Virus record (IMG/VR): IMGVR_UViG_3300004097_000006
Location: 1 to 63,569 of that record
DNA: 63,569 nt
Direction: 5' to 3' (one strand)
DNA from: a virus
Shown: positions 17,211-24,937 of the stretch, piece by piece
How the letters are laid out: every line of letters begins with the position of its first letter
How positions within the stretch are numbered: the first letter of the stretch is position 1
Program-made: the position numbers and the translations under genes
The notes under the pieces: generated by a model
Database searches by the model: none
Seen by the model: only the letters and a program-made list of their open reading frames with translations
Told to the model about the DNA's origin: nothing

Positions 17211-17654
17211 CTAACCATCGCCTTTAAGCTCCTCTACGTACTCGCCTGTGAAGGATAGCTTCATACTTCCAGGCAGTTGTGCTTTGAGTACTTCGATGTC
17301 CTTAGTATCAGGCTTATACTTAAGCGTAATATGCAGAGTGAAATCAGGGTATGAATGAATCTCACCGTATAGTTTCTTGATAGCCATGTGTCGTCGATGT
17401 AGTTCTGCGCTCCGCATCTTCAATACAAGACCCTGCCATTTACCTTCTCCTAAGACCGCCGCTCCAGTAACCTGAGCAGTAAACTTGCGATTGGGTTTAG
17501 CAGTATACTTTATTTCGTCATCAGGAGCGTATAACATGGTGACGTGGTACTTGTCGGAGGGTAGTAAATTTTTGATGCCTAAGCTTTCAGCGAATTTCTT
17601 AATATCGTCTTTTGATTCTTTGGTAGGTTTCAATCCTATGTAAGTTCCGGTCAT
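17211..17654 (-). CDS. acb1: 2H phosphoesterase, Acb1-like anti-CBASS nuclease
   Basis: Start at ATG 17654 (MTGTYIGL), supported by GGAGAA upstream; 147 residues. Two H-x-T motifs, HVT at 37-39 and HIT at 108-110, define the 2H phosphoesterase fold. Beyond these the protein resembles T4 Acb1 (gene 57B, about 150 residues) along its length as I recall it: N-terminal 'GTYIGL', 'PSDKYHVTMLY', 'GLVLKMRSAEL.RRH', 'YPDFTLHITLKY' and a C-terminal 'EYVEEL'. Tyr5, Trp73 and the C-terminal Glu residues are candidates for the ligand-binding and catalytic residues. Acb1 hydrolyses cyclic di- and trinucleotide messengers made by CBASS systems, blocking effector activation. A tRNA-ligase or cyclic phosphodiesterase role is the alternative. 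The neighbours are small unknown genes, typical of an accessory cluster. Confidence 0.8.
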   Translation of the reverse strand: MTGTYIGLKPTKESKDDIKKFAESLGIKNLLPSDKYHVTMLYAPDDEIKYTAKPNRKFTAQVTGAAVLGEGKWQGLVLKMRSAELHRRHMAIKKLYGEIHSYPDFTLHITLKYKPDTKDIEVLKAQLPGSMKLSFTGEYVEELKGDG

Positions 17655-17679
17655 TATTTTCTCCGTGCGGCTACTGAGT

Positions 17680-17964
17680 CTAGCCAAAATGGTTATTTAC
17701 GATTTCTGAATTAGCAATATGATTAGCATCTGATTCATCCATTGCCTTACGTAAAGTGTTGAAGTGTAAGGCATCAACAACTATTGACCTAGAGCCTCTG
17801 TACACAATGTATATGTGAACCAAGCAAGGGTAACTCTCAGGGTAACCCTCGATAGCAAGGTTCCTAAAATCATCGTCACCGACGGCATGCTTAATAGCTT
17901 TCTTCAAACCAGCTTGAGTTCTTGCCATATAGAACCCTTTACCTTGGTATTCAAAGTTAGACAT
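17680..17964 (-). CDS. Small hypothetical protein, 94 aa
   Basis: 94 residues, with AGGAG six bases before ATG 17964. The ATG overlaps the stop of the upstream 51-codon gene (TAATG), so the two are probably translationally coupled. An alpha/beta pattern is seen, with a central hydrophobic strand (CLVHIYIVYRG) followed by 'SIVVDALHFNTLRKAMDESDANH'. Not recognised. It sits directly upstream of the Acb1-like gene, 25 bases apart. Confidence 0.65.
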   Translation of the reverse strand: MSNFEYQGKGFYMARTQAGLKKAIKHAVGDDDFRNLAIEGYPESYPCLVHIYIVYRGSRSIVVDALHFNTLRKAMDESDANHIANSEIVNNHFG

Positions 17965-18119
17965 TACCTACTCCTTCGCTTACGCTTAGCTCTGGCTTTA
18001 CTTCTTTTCAATCGAGCTTTACGAGTTCTATGTACGTCCTCAAATTGAAAACTAGAACTAGCTTCCTCAAGCGCTTCTAAGGTTCTATGTGGTTGGTAAA
18101 GAATAGATTCAACTTCCAT
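17964..18119 (-). CDS. Small basic-tailed protein, 51 aa
   Basis: A 51-codon frame (MEVESILYQPH ...) ending in TAA that overlaps the next ATG as TAATG, the junction type used throughout this genome. Residues 1-30 are acidic to neutral, while the last 20 residues are almost all Arg/Lys/Ala/Ser (RLKRSKARAKRKRRSR). AAGGA lies upstream, a little far from the ATG. The basic tail could bind nucleic acid. The tight coupling to its neighbour is the main support for its being a real gene. Confidence 0.55.
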   Translation of the reverse strand: MEVESILYQPHRTLEALEEASSSFQFEDVHRTRKARLKRSKARAKRKRRSR

Positions 18120-18179
18120 CCGAGATTTTTCCTTGCTTTATATTTTAAATCAAAGTGCCTACATAGAATATAGTATTCA

Positions 18180-18842
18180 TTATAAATCCAGTAAGGTCTT
18201 TTGTACCACGTTCTGTCCAGTTAAGTAAATAGCATTGTCCACTGAGCAATACAGCTTAGTGCCGATAAAAGTAACAGGGTCCATTGTACTACCCATTACC
18301 ACTATCCTAGGTATATCACTATAAATCTCAAGCAAGTCCCTAAGCTTCTCTAACTTAACATGTGAGGAGGTCTCCACGATGTTAGACATTATCAACATTG
18401 AAGGTTTGTCTTTTTTGCCGTCACGATAGGGGTCTTGGTAACTTCCTGTAAGTCTATGCCATACAGGAGATGCTTTGCCTATCTTGGACCTGGCTGACAT
18501 ACCATCATACTCCTCAATAGCTGCGGCGAATATATTTGCAGCAAGCATTTTACTCCTAGTGTCTGTAGGATAACTAGTGATGACAGTTAAGCCGCTCCCC
18601 TTAAGAGGATTGTCGAAAATCTTCTCAAGTGAAGTTTGTTGCTTACTTGATGAAATCTGGGAAGTCTTCATAGCTTCAAACTTAGGCTTGAAAGCTATGA
18701 TAGCATCCTCCAAGCGGAAACTATTCCGTCCCCCTAGTACCGATCTATCCAGACCGTGAGTCTTCATACGCTTTAACGTATCGGAATTGAACTTAGTGTT
18801 AATTAAGTCAATCTCATTGCCACTTTGTTGTTTTTCTGCCAT
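18180..18842 (-). CDS. Hypothetical protein, possible degenerate AAA-type fold
   Basis: 220 residues. The C-terminal half alternates strands and helices ('GLTVITSYPTDTRSKMLAAN', 'PSMLIMSNIVE', 'PRIVVMGSTMDPVTFIGTKL', 'NAIYLTG') in a way that recalls a RecA/AAA-like core. However, it has no Walker A GKT/S and no clear Walker B, so any ATPase relation would be degenerate. Residues 1-75 are polar and probably flexible. Lying next to the SF2 helicase gene, it could be a helicase accessory or loading factor; that is speculation from position only. Confidence 0.6.
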   Translation of the reverse strand: MAEKQQSGNEIDLINTKFNSDTLKRMKTHGLDRSVLGGRNSFRLEDAIIAFKPKFEAMKTSQISSSKQQTSLEKIFDNPLKGSGLTVITSYPTDTRSKMLAANIFAAAIEEYDGMSARSKIGKASPVWHRLTGSYQDPYRDGKKDKPSMLIMSNIVETSSHVKLEKLRDLLEIYSDIPRIVVMGSTMDPVTFIGTKLYCSVDNAIYLTGQNVVQKTLLDL

Positions 18843-18990
18843 ATCTATCCATCAATAAATTTATTAGTAGAAGGAACGTCACTAGACCCATAATAGTAGA
18901 CAACTGGTAGGGTAGTATGCCCGGGTCTAAAGCTAAAATTGCGGCTACGATTGAGAGGCCTAGGCACACTACTTGAATTAATCTGTACAT
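18814..18990 (-). CDS. Small membrane protein, two predicted TM helices, 58 aa
   Basis: A 58-residue frame whose ATG at 18990 overlaps the stop of the helicase gene (TAATG) and has GGGAG six bases upstream. Two hydrophobic segments (about residues 4-21 and 31-47) are separated by a short turn (LDPGILPYQ), and the C-terminus is basic (DRYGRKTTKW). This is the layout of a helical-hairpin inner-membrane protein. Its last 29 bases overlap the start of the next gene. Class II holin-like, superinfection-exclusion or membrane-anchor roles are all possible; the sequence does not decide. Good start signal and coupling support a real gene. Confidence 0.65.
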   Translation of the reverse strand: MYRLIQVVCLGLSIVAAILALDPGILPYQLSTIMGLVTFLLLINLLMDRYGRKTTKWQ

Positions 18991-20669
18991 TATTTTCTCC
19001 CGAAGCGTCTGCCGCCTACATTACCTATAGACTTAGTAGAGACGCCTAAGCCTTCATAAGGTAAATCACCATCACCTTGTTTCTTTCTACCGTATGTTAG
19101 TTTAGTATCAACGCCTTGTTCTATGTGTGACATGTCATTAAACTTATAGGCGTCACGGCTACCAGCCATTAGACCTTTTAGTTTCTTTATTGCCTGCTTA
19201 CTGAACTTATGTCCCAGATTTTTACTAAAGCCGACTGTCTTTCTAAAGCAGCCAATACTAAGTCCTATGTCTGGGTCAACAAACATTCTAACTATAGGTT
19301 GCTTCTTGCCGGGCATTGGAGTACATACTCGATTGGACTCTTGTTCCCAGTTAGGTTCATTCGCCATAGGCATACAATAGTATAGTGTGTCCCAACGAGG
19401 TATATTAATACCTAATTGAAGTAGCGGTCTGTATCCGACCACAACTTTAATCTTACCTGAACGTGCGAGGCCTACAACATCTTTACGTCTGTTCTTGGAC
19501 TTAGCACCACCGACAAACTCTGCCGCAATCTCTTTCCCTGCTCTAAGATTCAACTCAGCTACAAAATCAAGAATATGGTTCTTACGCTTCAAGGCTACTA
19601 CAACACTTCGCCCTGCTTTGACATCTCGCATAACACATGACATAATTTGTTCGTTTCGTTTCTCATGACCACTTAAAAAGTTTTCACAATAAACGAAGCC
19701 CGCAGGACCAGAGTAAGCACTCTTACTCTTTACACCCTCAGTCTCATAGATATAAAGCTTAGGACTCATGGCTTTAACCGAAGTCTCAGCGGTGACAGGA
19801 CCTACTAATTGTTCAATTAAAAACTCCTTACGATCTTTACGTTTAGGTGTGGCCGTAAGCCCAAACTTATAACGCATGGCTAACTTTGATATAGTACGGG
19901 AGAACTCACTGGCATTACCGCGGTGTACTTCATCTATAATTAACGTACCGAAGTTTTCATTCGCCCACTTAACTCGTTTAGCGCCCGAAGTACCTGCATA
20001 GAAACTCTGAATAGTACATAGGCCTATCTCAAAGTTCTTGAAGTCTGATTCTTTCTTGAGAAAGCCGCAAAGAGGTTTACCTGCTTTCTCTTCAAGCTCA
20101 GGTAAGTTAGTCATAGGAGGATTGTTATCACCACCCATGATAGTCTCGTAGAAACCATCTAAGAAGTCTTTCTGATCGGCTACTATCAGTACTCTACATC
20201 CTAGGGCAATACCTCCGGCAGTTCCCATAACGGTTTTGCCTGTGCGGGGTGCAGACTTTGTAAGTCCGTAGCCGAACTTTAGCCAGTTAGAGAACACTGG
20301 TTCTTGGTAATCACGAAGTTCGGCTGTAAACTTAACCTTATGCTTGAATTTAGGCTGTGAACGTAAATCTTTTATTGTGAAGTCTTCGAAGTCAATGCCT
20401 ACTTTCTTTTCAAGATTCAGCCTATCACCGATAGGGAACTTGTAGAATGATTTGCCTTGTCTCCTAACTTCTTTGGCCGTACATATACTACCTTTATATC
20501 CGCCATGCTCGCACTCGTCGCATACGGAAGAATGGCGTTGATGCCTGTATTCGCAATTCTTACAAATACTTTCCTCATACATGTGATTAGTGTAGGCTTC
20601 AACGGCCTCTTCTTCATCTATAAATTTCGTGGGTATGAAGATACCTTCACGAAGAATGATTTTAGCCAT
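18990..20669 (-). CDS. SF2 DNA helicase, UvsW-like, with N-terminal Cys cluster
   Basis: 559 residues. Cysteines at 36, 39, 50, 53 and 63 plus nearby His residues (CKNC, VCDEC, SIC) suggest a zinc-binding domain. The helicase core follows: Walker A 'APRTGKT' near residue 140, DEVH box near 248, motif III 'LTATPKR' near 272, and a motif VI-like 'EQESNRVCTP' near 443. This matches the UvsW/RecG-like SF2 group of T4-type phages. That group remodels branched DNA, unwinds R-loops and joins replication to recombination. The final Arg of motif VI appears as 'QESNRVC'. The stop overlaps the start of a small membrane protein gene. GGGAG precedes the start. Confidence 0.85.
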   Translation of the reverse strand: MAKIILREGIFIPTKFIDEEEAVEAYTNHMYEESICKNCEYRHQRHSSVCDECEHGGYKGSICTAKEVRRQGKSFYKFPIGDRLNLEKKVGIDFEDFTIKDLRSQPKFKHKVKFTAELRDYQEPVFSNWLKFGYGLTKSAPRTGKTVMGTAGGIALGCRVLIVADQKDFLDGFYETIMGGDNNPPMTNLPELEEKAGKPLCGFLKKESDFKNFEIGLCTIQSFYAGTSGAKRVKWANENFGTLIIDEVHRGNASEFSRTISKLAMRYKFGLTATPKRKDRKEFLIEQLVGPVTAETSVKAMSPKLYIYETEGVKSKSAYSGPAGFVYCENFLSGHEKRNEQIMSCVMRDVKAGRSVVVALKRKNHILDFVAELNLRAGKEIAAEFVGGAKSKNRRKDVVGLARSGKIKVVVGYRPLLQLGINIPRWDTLYYCMPMANEPNWEQESNRVCTPMPGKKQPIVRMFVDPDIGLSIGCFRKTVGFSKNLGHKFSKQAIKKLKGLMAGSRDAYKFNDMSHIEQGVDTKLTYGRKKQGDGDLPYEGLGVSTKSIGNVGGRRFGRK

Positions 20670-20803
20670 TATACTCCCGGGTTATTCTACGTTACTTGCA
20701 TTTACACTATAGGCCACAGTCTATCATTGGACGGGATTAAGTGCGTATCACTATCAGTAAATTTGAATAATCGTAATGAACCTACAATATTTTAGGAACT
20801 AAA

Positions 20804-21487
20804 TTACACTTTTAGCGCATACGTTATATCGGAGGCAGCTTCTTCATCGTCAAGGTCATCGCTGTTAGTACCTGCATTGCTTCCATAATCATCATCTATA
20901 TCGGAGGAAGCATTGCCATTCTGAAAACCCACCGTGTCCATATGAACCATTGAGGTAGCCATACCACGAGGTCTGCCGCTAGAAACCATATCCTTTAAGT
21001 GGGATAGCTGCTCGTTGGTAGGTACAAAAGCATCTGAAACATCTTGCACGGCAGCATCGGCACGTTCGATTCTACGTTCACGTATTCTTTGCTGTACTTG
21101 GTAGTGCTGCAAATAGCGAACAACCTTTTGATGTAATTCAAAGTCGATAACTTGCTGAGGGGTAGGCGGAGCAAAGGTACGTACTACCTTAGCAATAAGT
21201 GTAACAGATTCCATCAACTGTTTTGCTTTAGATTCTTTAATGCGTTGGGTAAGTATTCGCTGTGCGCCTTCTTTACCGTGGTGCGCCACGAGAGTGTCTA
21301 TCAACTTGCGGCCCGCCTTGTGCAATGGATTTTCTACTTTAGCTCCAGTCACACTGCCTGACCTAGTTTTACCTGAGTGTGGATTGCATTCTGCAATACC
21401 TGTACGCATTGCCGTAATACCATTAATTTCTTTCTGTTGGTGTTCAAATACTTCTGGACGATTTGTATTCTTCGGATATTGTAGCAT
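20804..21487 (-). CDS. Hypothetical protein with acidic C-terminus, 227 aa
   Basis: 227 residues with AGGAAA upstream. Residues 1-60 are polar. Residues 60-150 look helical and basic (QRIRERRIERADAAVQ). The last 40 residues are acidic (DIDDDYGSNAGTNSDDLDDEEAASD). Acidic tails of this kind occur on phage scaffolds and on single-strand-DNA-binding or helicase-loading proteins, but nothing here decides. It lies in the replication block between the SF2 helicase and the clamp-like gene, 8 bases after the preceding gene. Confidence 0.6.
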   Translation of the reverse strand: MLQYPKNTNRPEVFEHQQKEINGITAMRTGIAECNPHSGKTRSGSVTGAKVENPLHKAGRKLIDTLVAHHGKEGAQRILTQRIKESKAKQLMESVTLIAKVVRTFAPPTPQQVIDFELHQKVVRYLQHYQVQQRIRERRIERADAAVQDVSDAFVPTNEQLSHLKDMVSSGRPRGMATSMVHMDTVGFQNGNASSDIDDDYGSNAGTNSDDLDDEEAASDITYALKV

Positions 21488-21495
21488 AACGTTTC

Positions 21496-22041
21496 CTATT
21501 TCATGTTGATGCGGCCTTCGTTGCGTATAACAACTTCGAAGACACTAACCATATTTTTAACTGCGTAACCTGTCTTATCAATATCTTCAATGTAGATATA
21601 AATCTGTGTACGTAATGACGTAATATCATCGAGGTACGTATGAAAATCCCTAAGGATGGTATCGATAAGTTTGGTTCGCTCTTTAATTGTACTAAACAGT
21701 TTTAAGTCGGCGCTGTATGTTAACATTACGTAGTCGCTAAAATGGTCTAAGTGCGACTTCAACGAGCGCTCTATCTCAGAACACACAACGGCCATTTCGG
21801 CAAGACGGGAACGTGCAGCTACTTCGAAGGCACAAGCCTTAGCCATCTTCTTAAAGAAGTTCGGGTCTTTAACACGAAGCTTGCCTACGGAGCGAGTCTG
21901 ATGATTTACTTTCATCTCGTTTCGCCAAGCCTTTGTTTGTATCTTGTCCCGATTCAGCTCAAGCGCCGCATCCATCTGCTTGTACCGTTTATCTTTCTTT
22001 ATCTTTCTTCTAACTCTGGATATTTCTTCTTTGCTAGCCAT
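21496..22041 (-). CDS. Hypothetical mostly helical protein, 181 aa
   Basis: 181 residues. The N-terminal 60 residues are strongly basic (VRRKIKKDKRYKQ), and the remainder is helical with a hydrophobic heptad-like pattern ('LSTIKERTKLIDTILRDFHTYLDDITSLRTQIYIYIEDI'). Start is coupled to the previous gene by TAATG. Unrecognised. The basic N-terminus could contact nucleic acid; neighbours are replication genes. Confidence 0.6.
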   Translation of the reverse strand: MASKEEISRVRRKIKKDKRYKQMDAALELNRDKIQTKAWRNEMKVNHQTRSVGKLRVKDPNFFKKMAKACAFEVAARSRLAEMAVVCSEIERSLKSHLDHFSDYVMLTYSADLKLFSTIKERTKLIDTILRDFHTYLDDITSLRTQIYIYIEDIDKTGYAVKNMVSVFEVVIRNEGRINMK

Positions 22042-22511
22042 TATGAATCTCCACGACTTTCATTACCTACGGTTACTAAGAATGAGTTACGTTTCGTACT
22101 CAGTGCTATTGCCACAGAATTACTAGAGTCGTCGTTGTATACCAATACGCCGCCCGTACCGCCTTCACCTTTACAGTTAAATTCGGTGGCCGTATCTTTG
22201 TCCTTAATTGATACTCTGTAGGGCGCGTATAGGCATAGTCTAGGGTTAACTACTAGTAGACTGCCTATGTATACCCCTTCAATTGATTTTATTAAGTACT
22301 GGGTCAATGATCCACTATGGGCTATCTCTGACTCCACATCAACCTTTAGGTCTCTCCAGTCTAGAGTATCCCTATGGAATAATACTATATGGTATCTTCC
22401 TTTAGTAGCCTTACCTAGAGCAGTAAATGTATCTAATGCGACCATGTCACCATTAACGGCAAAACTCTTACCTAAGTTTCGTATTGGGGATATACTATTA
22501 GGCAGTTCCAT
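22041..22511 (-). CDS. Hypothetical protein, 156 aa
   Basis: 156 residues, mainly beta-type, with a Gly-rich loop (CKGEGGTGGVLVYNDD). Both ends are TAATG overlaps, with the sliding-clamp-like gene upstream and the helical protein downstream. No motif recognised. Its tight coupling to the clamp-like gene suggests co-expression with the replisome. Confidence 0.6.
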   Translation of the reverse strand: MELPNSISPIRNLGKSFAVNGDMVALDTFTALGKATKGRYHIVLFHRDTLDWRDLKVDVESEIAHSGSLTQYLIKSIEGVYIGSLLVVNPRLCLYAPYRVSIKDKDTATEFNCKGEGGTGGVLVYNDDSSNSVAIALSTKRNSFLVTVGNESRGDS

Positions 22512-23695
22512 TACTGACTCACACTTCCCATAAGAGTTAATTTAGAGCCTTTACTAGGGGTTGCTTTCACGGTATACATTTTAACATCAAGTCCACCTTT
22601 ACGTGTGTAAAGAGACATGGGTATACAATCTTTATCAGCCAAAGTAATTAAATCTTCAAATATAATTGGATCGATTCGAATTTCAAGCTTAGAGGCTTTC
22701 ATTTTTAGGTTTGATACTTTAAATGAATCGCTACCACTACCGCTATCAGTCTTCAAACTAATCTTAACGAGACCTTTTTTAACGATGTTGAATATGTATC
22801 GGCTACCTTTGTGGGCAAGAGAGCTAATGCTCTTCTGTGTCTCAATTAACTTGGCTCCTGTCTCAAACATGCAAACAGGTTTATCCAGCGCTGCAATATA
22901 CATAGGTACTTTACGGTACAACTCGTCATCAGCCTGTAGAGGAGGGAATCCGATCAGGTAATCATCTCCGTATACCGCAAAACCTTTACTGGTCATTGAG
23001 AAGTTTGATTCCGTATCGCCTGTGAACTTGTCAACGGTAGTAAACAACTGAGCAGGTAGAGCCAACTGAAATGGCCTATCTTTAACTTTCAACTTAGCTT
23101 CGTAGTGGGCTAGGTGTAGTTCATCCGCAGTACTAACTGTCAGTACATTATCAGAGAAACGAACACAGCTTAAAACTATTTTGTTTTGATATAGGTCATT
23201 GATACGAGTACGCTTGACACCTTCACGTATCTTTATCATAAGTTCAGGGCTTAACTTACTACCGCCGTCCACACCTTTAAACATGGAGTTAACACGAATG
23301 ACCTGATCATCAGCAATCTTAACCGTATTTACGTCACCTGTAAACTTACCTTTAACCGCTTTATAGTTTAAGCTACCGCCATTGTAAGCGAACGACATAG
23401 CCTCCCGGGTTTTCATTAACTTAACGAATACCTCCGGCTCGGATATAATAAATGAACCCTTACCTTCAACTTCAACGTCAGGTAACTCAAGAACTCCATG
23501 AGTCTCGTCGCTATATCCTACCACGTAAGCACTTTCGCCGTCACTAACGATTAAATGGAAACGACCTACATCGGATTTACTACTGTAGCCTGTCACTTCC
23601 ATTATACGTTGGATCTTCTCCACCATCTTCTTAGCGTGGACCGTGAACGAGAAACCGCTGCCTTTATTCTGTATCTTCAAGGGCTTTAATGCCAT
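22511..23695 (-). CDS. Putative DNA sliding clamp (beta-clamp-like)
   Basis: About 395 residues, near the bacterial beta-clamp length (about 370). Three repeated alpha/beta segments can be traced. Segment one, 'FSFTVHAKKMVEKIQRIM ... LIVSDGESAYVVGY', is followed by 'FIISEPEVFVKLMK'. Segment two has 'LALPAQLFTTVDKF' followed by 'FAVYGDDYLIGFPPLQADDELYRKVP', like the strand before the conserved clamp loop. Segment three ends with 'IPMSLYTRKGGLDVKMYTV'. A clamp-loader ATPase is encoded at 49449-50657. The start is ambiguous among TTG 23701, ATG 23698 and ATG 23695; 23695 has the best distance from AGAGG. The family call is by pattern and should be tested by structure prediction. Confidence 0.65.
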   Translation of the reverse strand: MALKPLKIQNKGSGFSFTVHAKKMVEKIQRIMEVTGYSSKSDVGRFHLIVSDGESAYVVGYSDETHGVLELPDVEVEGKGSFIISEPEVFVKLMKTREAMSFAYNGGSLNYKAVKGKFTGDVNTVKIADDQVIRVNSMFKGVDGGSKLSPELMIKIREGVKRTRINDLYQNKIVLSCVRFSDNVLTVSTADELHLAHYEAKLKVKDRPFQLALPAQLFTTVDKFTGDTESNFSMTSKGFAVYGDDYLIGFPPLQADDELYRKVPMYIAALDKPVCMFETGAKLIETQKSISSLAHKGSRYIFNIVKKGLVKISLKTDSGSGSDSFKVSNLKMKASKLEIRIDPIIFEDLITLADKDCIPMSLYTRKGGLDVKMYTVKATPSKGSKLTLMGSVSQ

Positions 23696-24032
23696 CATCA
23701 ACCTCTTTGCGTTTTTGTAGTTCTTCTAGTTGTTTTACAGTTGCTATCTTAGTACGATCCGTAGGCTTAACTTCGAAGCAAGCAATAGAACCTTGTTTAT
23801 TGTATACGGCAACTATCTGGTATTTATTATCGCCTACAAGTCCATTGATGATGCCGAGGGAATCTGAAATCAGAATCCGAGCATTCAATGGTGTTGTTTC
23901 GATAGGGTGCATAGCCACGTCAAAGCTAAACATACTAAGTTGACGTACCATAGACACGGTGTTCAGTGGGTCTAAGAGAAGCAATTGACTTAATCTTTCT
24001 GCCATGCCTTCTTTTATTTTTAGCTCAGACAA
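23664..24032 (-). CDS. Small hypothetical protein, TTG start, 122 aa
   Basis: Start is a TTG at 24032, five bases after GAGGTG; the next ATG (24005) has no usable ribosome site. It overlaps the stop of the QueE-like gene by 13 bases and the start of the clamp-like gene by about 32. It has a helical N-terminus, a central beta region ('KYQIVAVYNKQGSIACFEVKP') and a charged helical tail. Not recognised. Confidence 0.6.
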   Translation of the reverse strand: MSELKIKEGMAERLSQLLLLDPLNTVSMVRQLSMFSFDVAMHPIETTPLNARILISDSLGIINGLVGDNKYQIVAVYNKQGSIACFEVKPTDRTKIATVKQLEELQKRKEVDDGIKALEDTE

Positions 24033-24937
24033 TCTGTCACCTCGCTAACTTGGTAGTTCCTGTTATATATAAAGCCATATCGCATAGCCATGTGCTCGTG
24101 TGCCTTCTCGGTAGGAGGTGTAATACCTACGGGAAATACGTAAGGAACGATACTTAGAAGACGTGTCATGTAGTCCGAAGTGTCACCGCTATTAATCCAC
24201 GTAGTCCCCATAGTTTTAATGTACTCCTTACACACATCAAAGTAAGAAACAATATCGTCGAAATCTTGGGTCTTGTATCTTGTAGGGAATACCAAACTAA
24301 CGCCGAAGTTCGACGTAAACTGCTCTAATATAATACTAGGCATTATACTCATGTCCGTATCCTCACCCGATATGGAAAGCTTAGGTGAATTCAAGAAGTG
24401 TACCGTCCTTTGAGCTTGCTCAATATCCGAGTAACGGTCGCGCCATCTTGTTAGATAGGATTTAAAACTAGACTTAAGATGTTGTGTAGAGTTGGTTTCT
24501 ATGGAAACAACAGAAGGTGGAATTAGTCTAGCTACCGCGCATCGTCTATCTAAGGCCTTAAGAATCTCGACTATACTTTCTTGCTGTAGTAAAGGTTCGC
24601 CTCCACCTATACTTAGAACTACTGAACTCCGGTTGAAGAAGCCCTTAGGTCCTACAAGCTTAAGTATTGCATCTGCTATGTGGTACGCATCGCCCATAGT
24701 AGTAGCATGGAAATAATCAGTATCCCATGCAAATCTATGGCTACAGCCAACAGTAAATCTAGTCCTATCAGCTTTACCTTCTTGAGTGTCAATAAAGATA
24801 AGGTCTTCGTTCTTAGGATTATTCATAGCGGAGCAGGTAAGATTGCATCCAAATAATTCTAGATGTATAGTAGGGAGCCCGGCTAGAGGTCCATACTTAT
24901 AAGGCGCGGCATATATACCTACATATCTAATCTTCAT
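24020..24937 (-). CDS. queE: QueE-like radical SAM protein (7-deazaguanine synthesis)
   Basis: 305 residues; start ATG 24937 overlaps the polymerase stop (TGATG). The N-terminus 'YGPLAGLPTIHLELFGCNLTCS', a 'FAWDTDY' segment and 'LSIGGGEPLLQQ' (residues about 109-118) match 7-carboxy-7-deazaguanine synthase. That enzyme converts CPH4 to CDG with SAM and a 4Fe-4S cluster. The usual C-x3-C-x2-C is altered: Cys31 and Cys35 keep the first spacing, but the third position is Met38. The next Cys is Cys65, just before the FAWDTDY segment. This is either an insertion between cluster ligands or loss of one ligand. Phages use this pathway to make 7-deazaguanines for DNA modification; partner genes are not visible in this window. 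Confidence 0.75.
   Translation of the reverse strand: MKIRYVGIYAAPYKYGPLAGLPTIHLELFGCNLTCSAMNNPKNEDLIFIDTQEGKADRTRFTVGCSHRFAWDTDYFHATTMGDAYHIADAILKLVGPKGFFNRSSVVLSIGGGEPLLQQESIVEILKALDRRCAVARLIPPSVVSIETNSTQHLKSSFKSYLTRWRDRYSDIEQAQRTVHFLNSPKLSISGEDTDMSIMPSIILEQFTSNFGVSLVFPTRYKTQDFDDIVSYFDVCKEYIKTMGTTWINSGDTSDYMTRLLSIVPYVFPVGITPPTEKAHEHMAMRYGFIYNRNYQVSEVTDCLS

Noticed and set aside
18180-18842. DnaC-type helicase loader
   Set aside because: No Walker A or B motifs; only a general alpha/beta pattern, so it was left as unknown.
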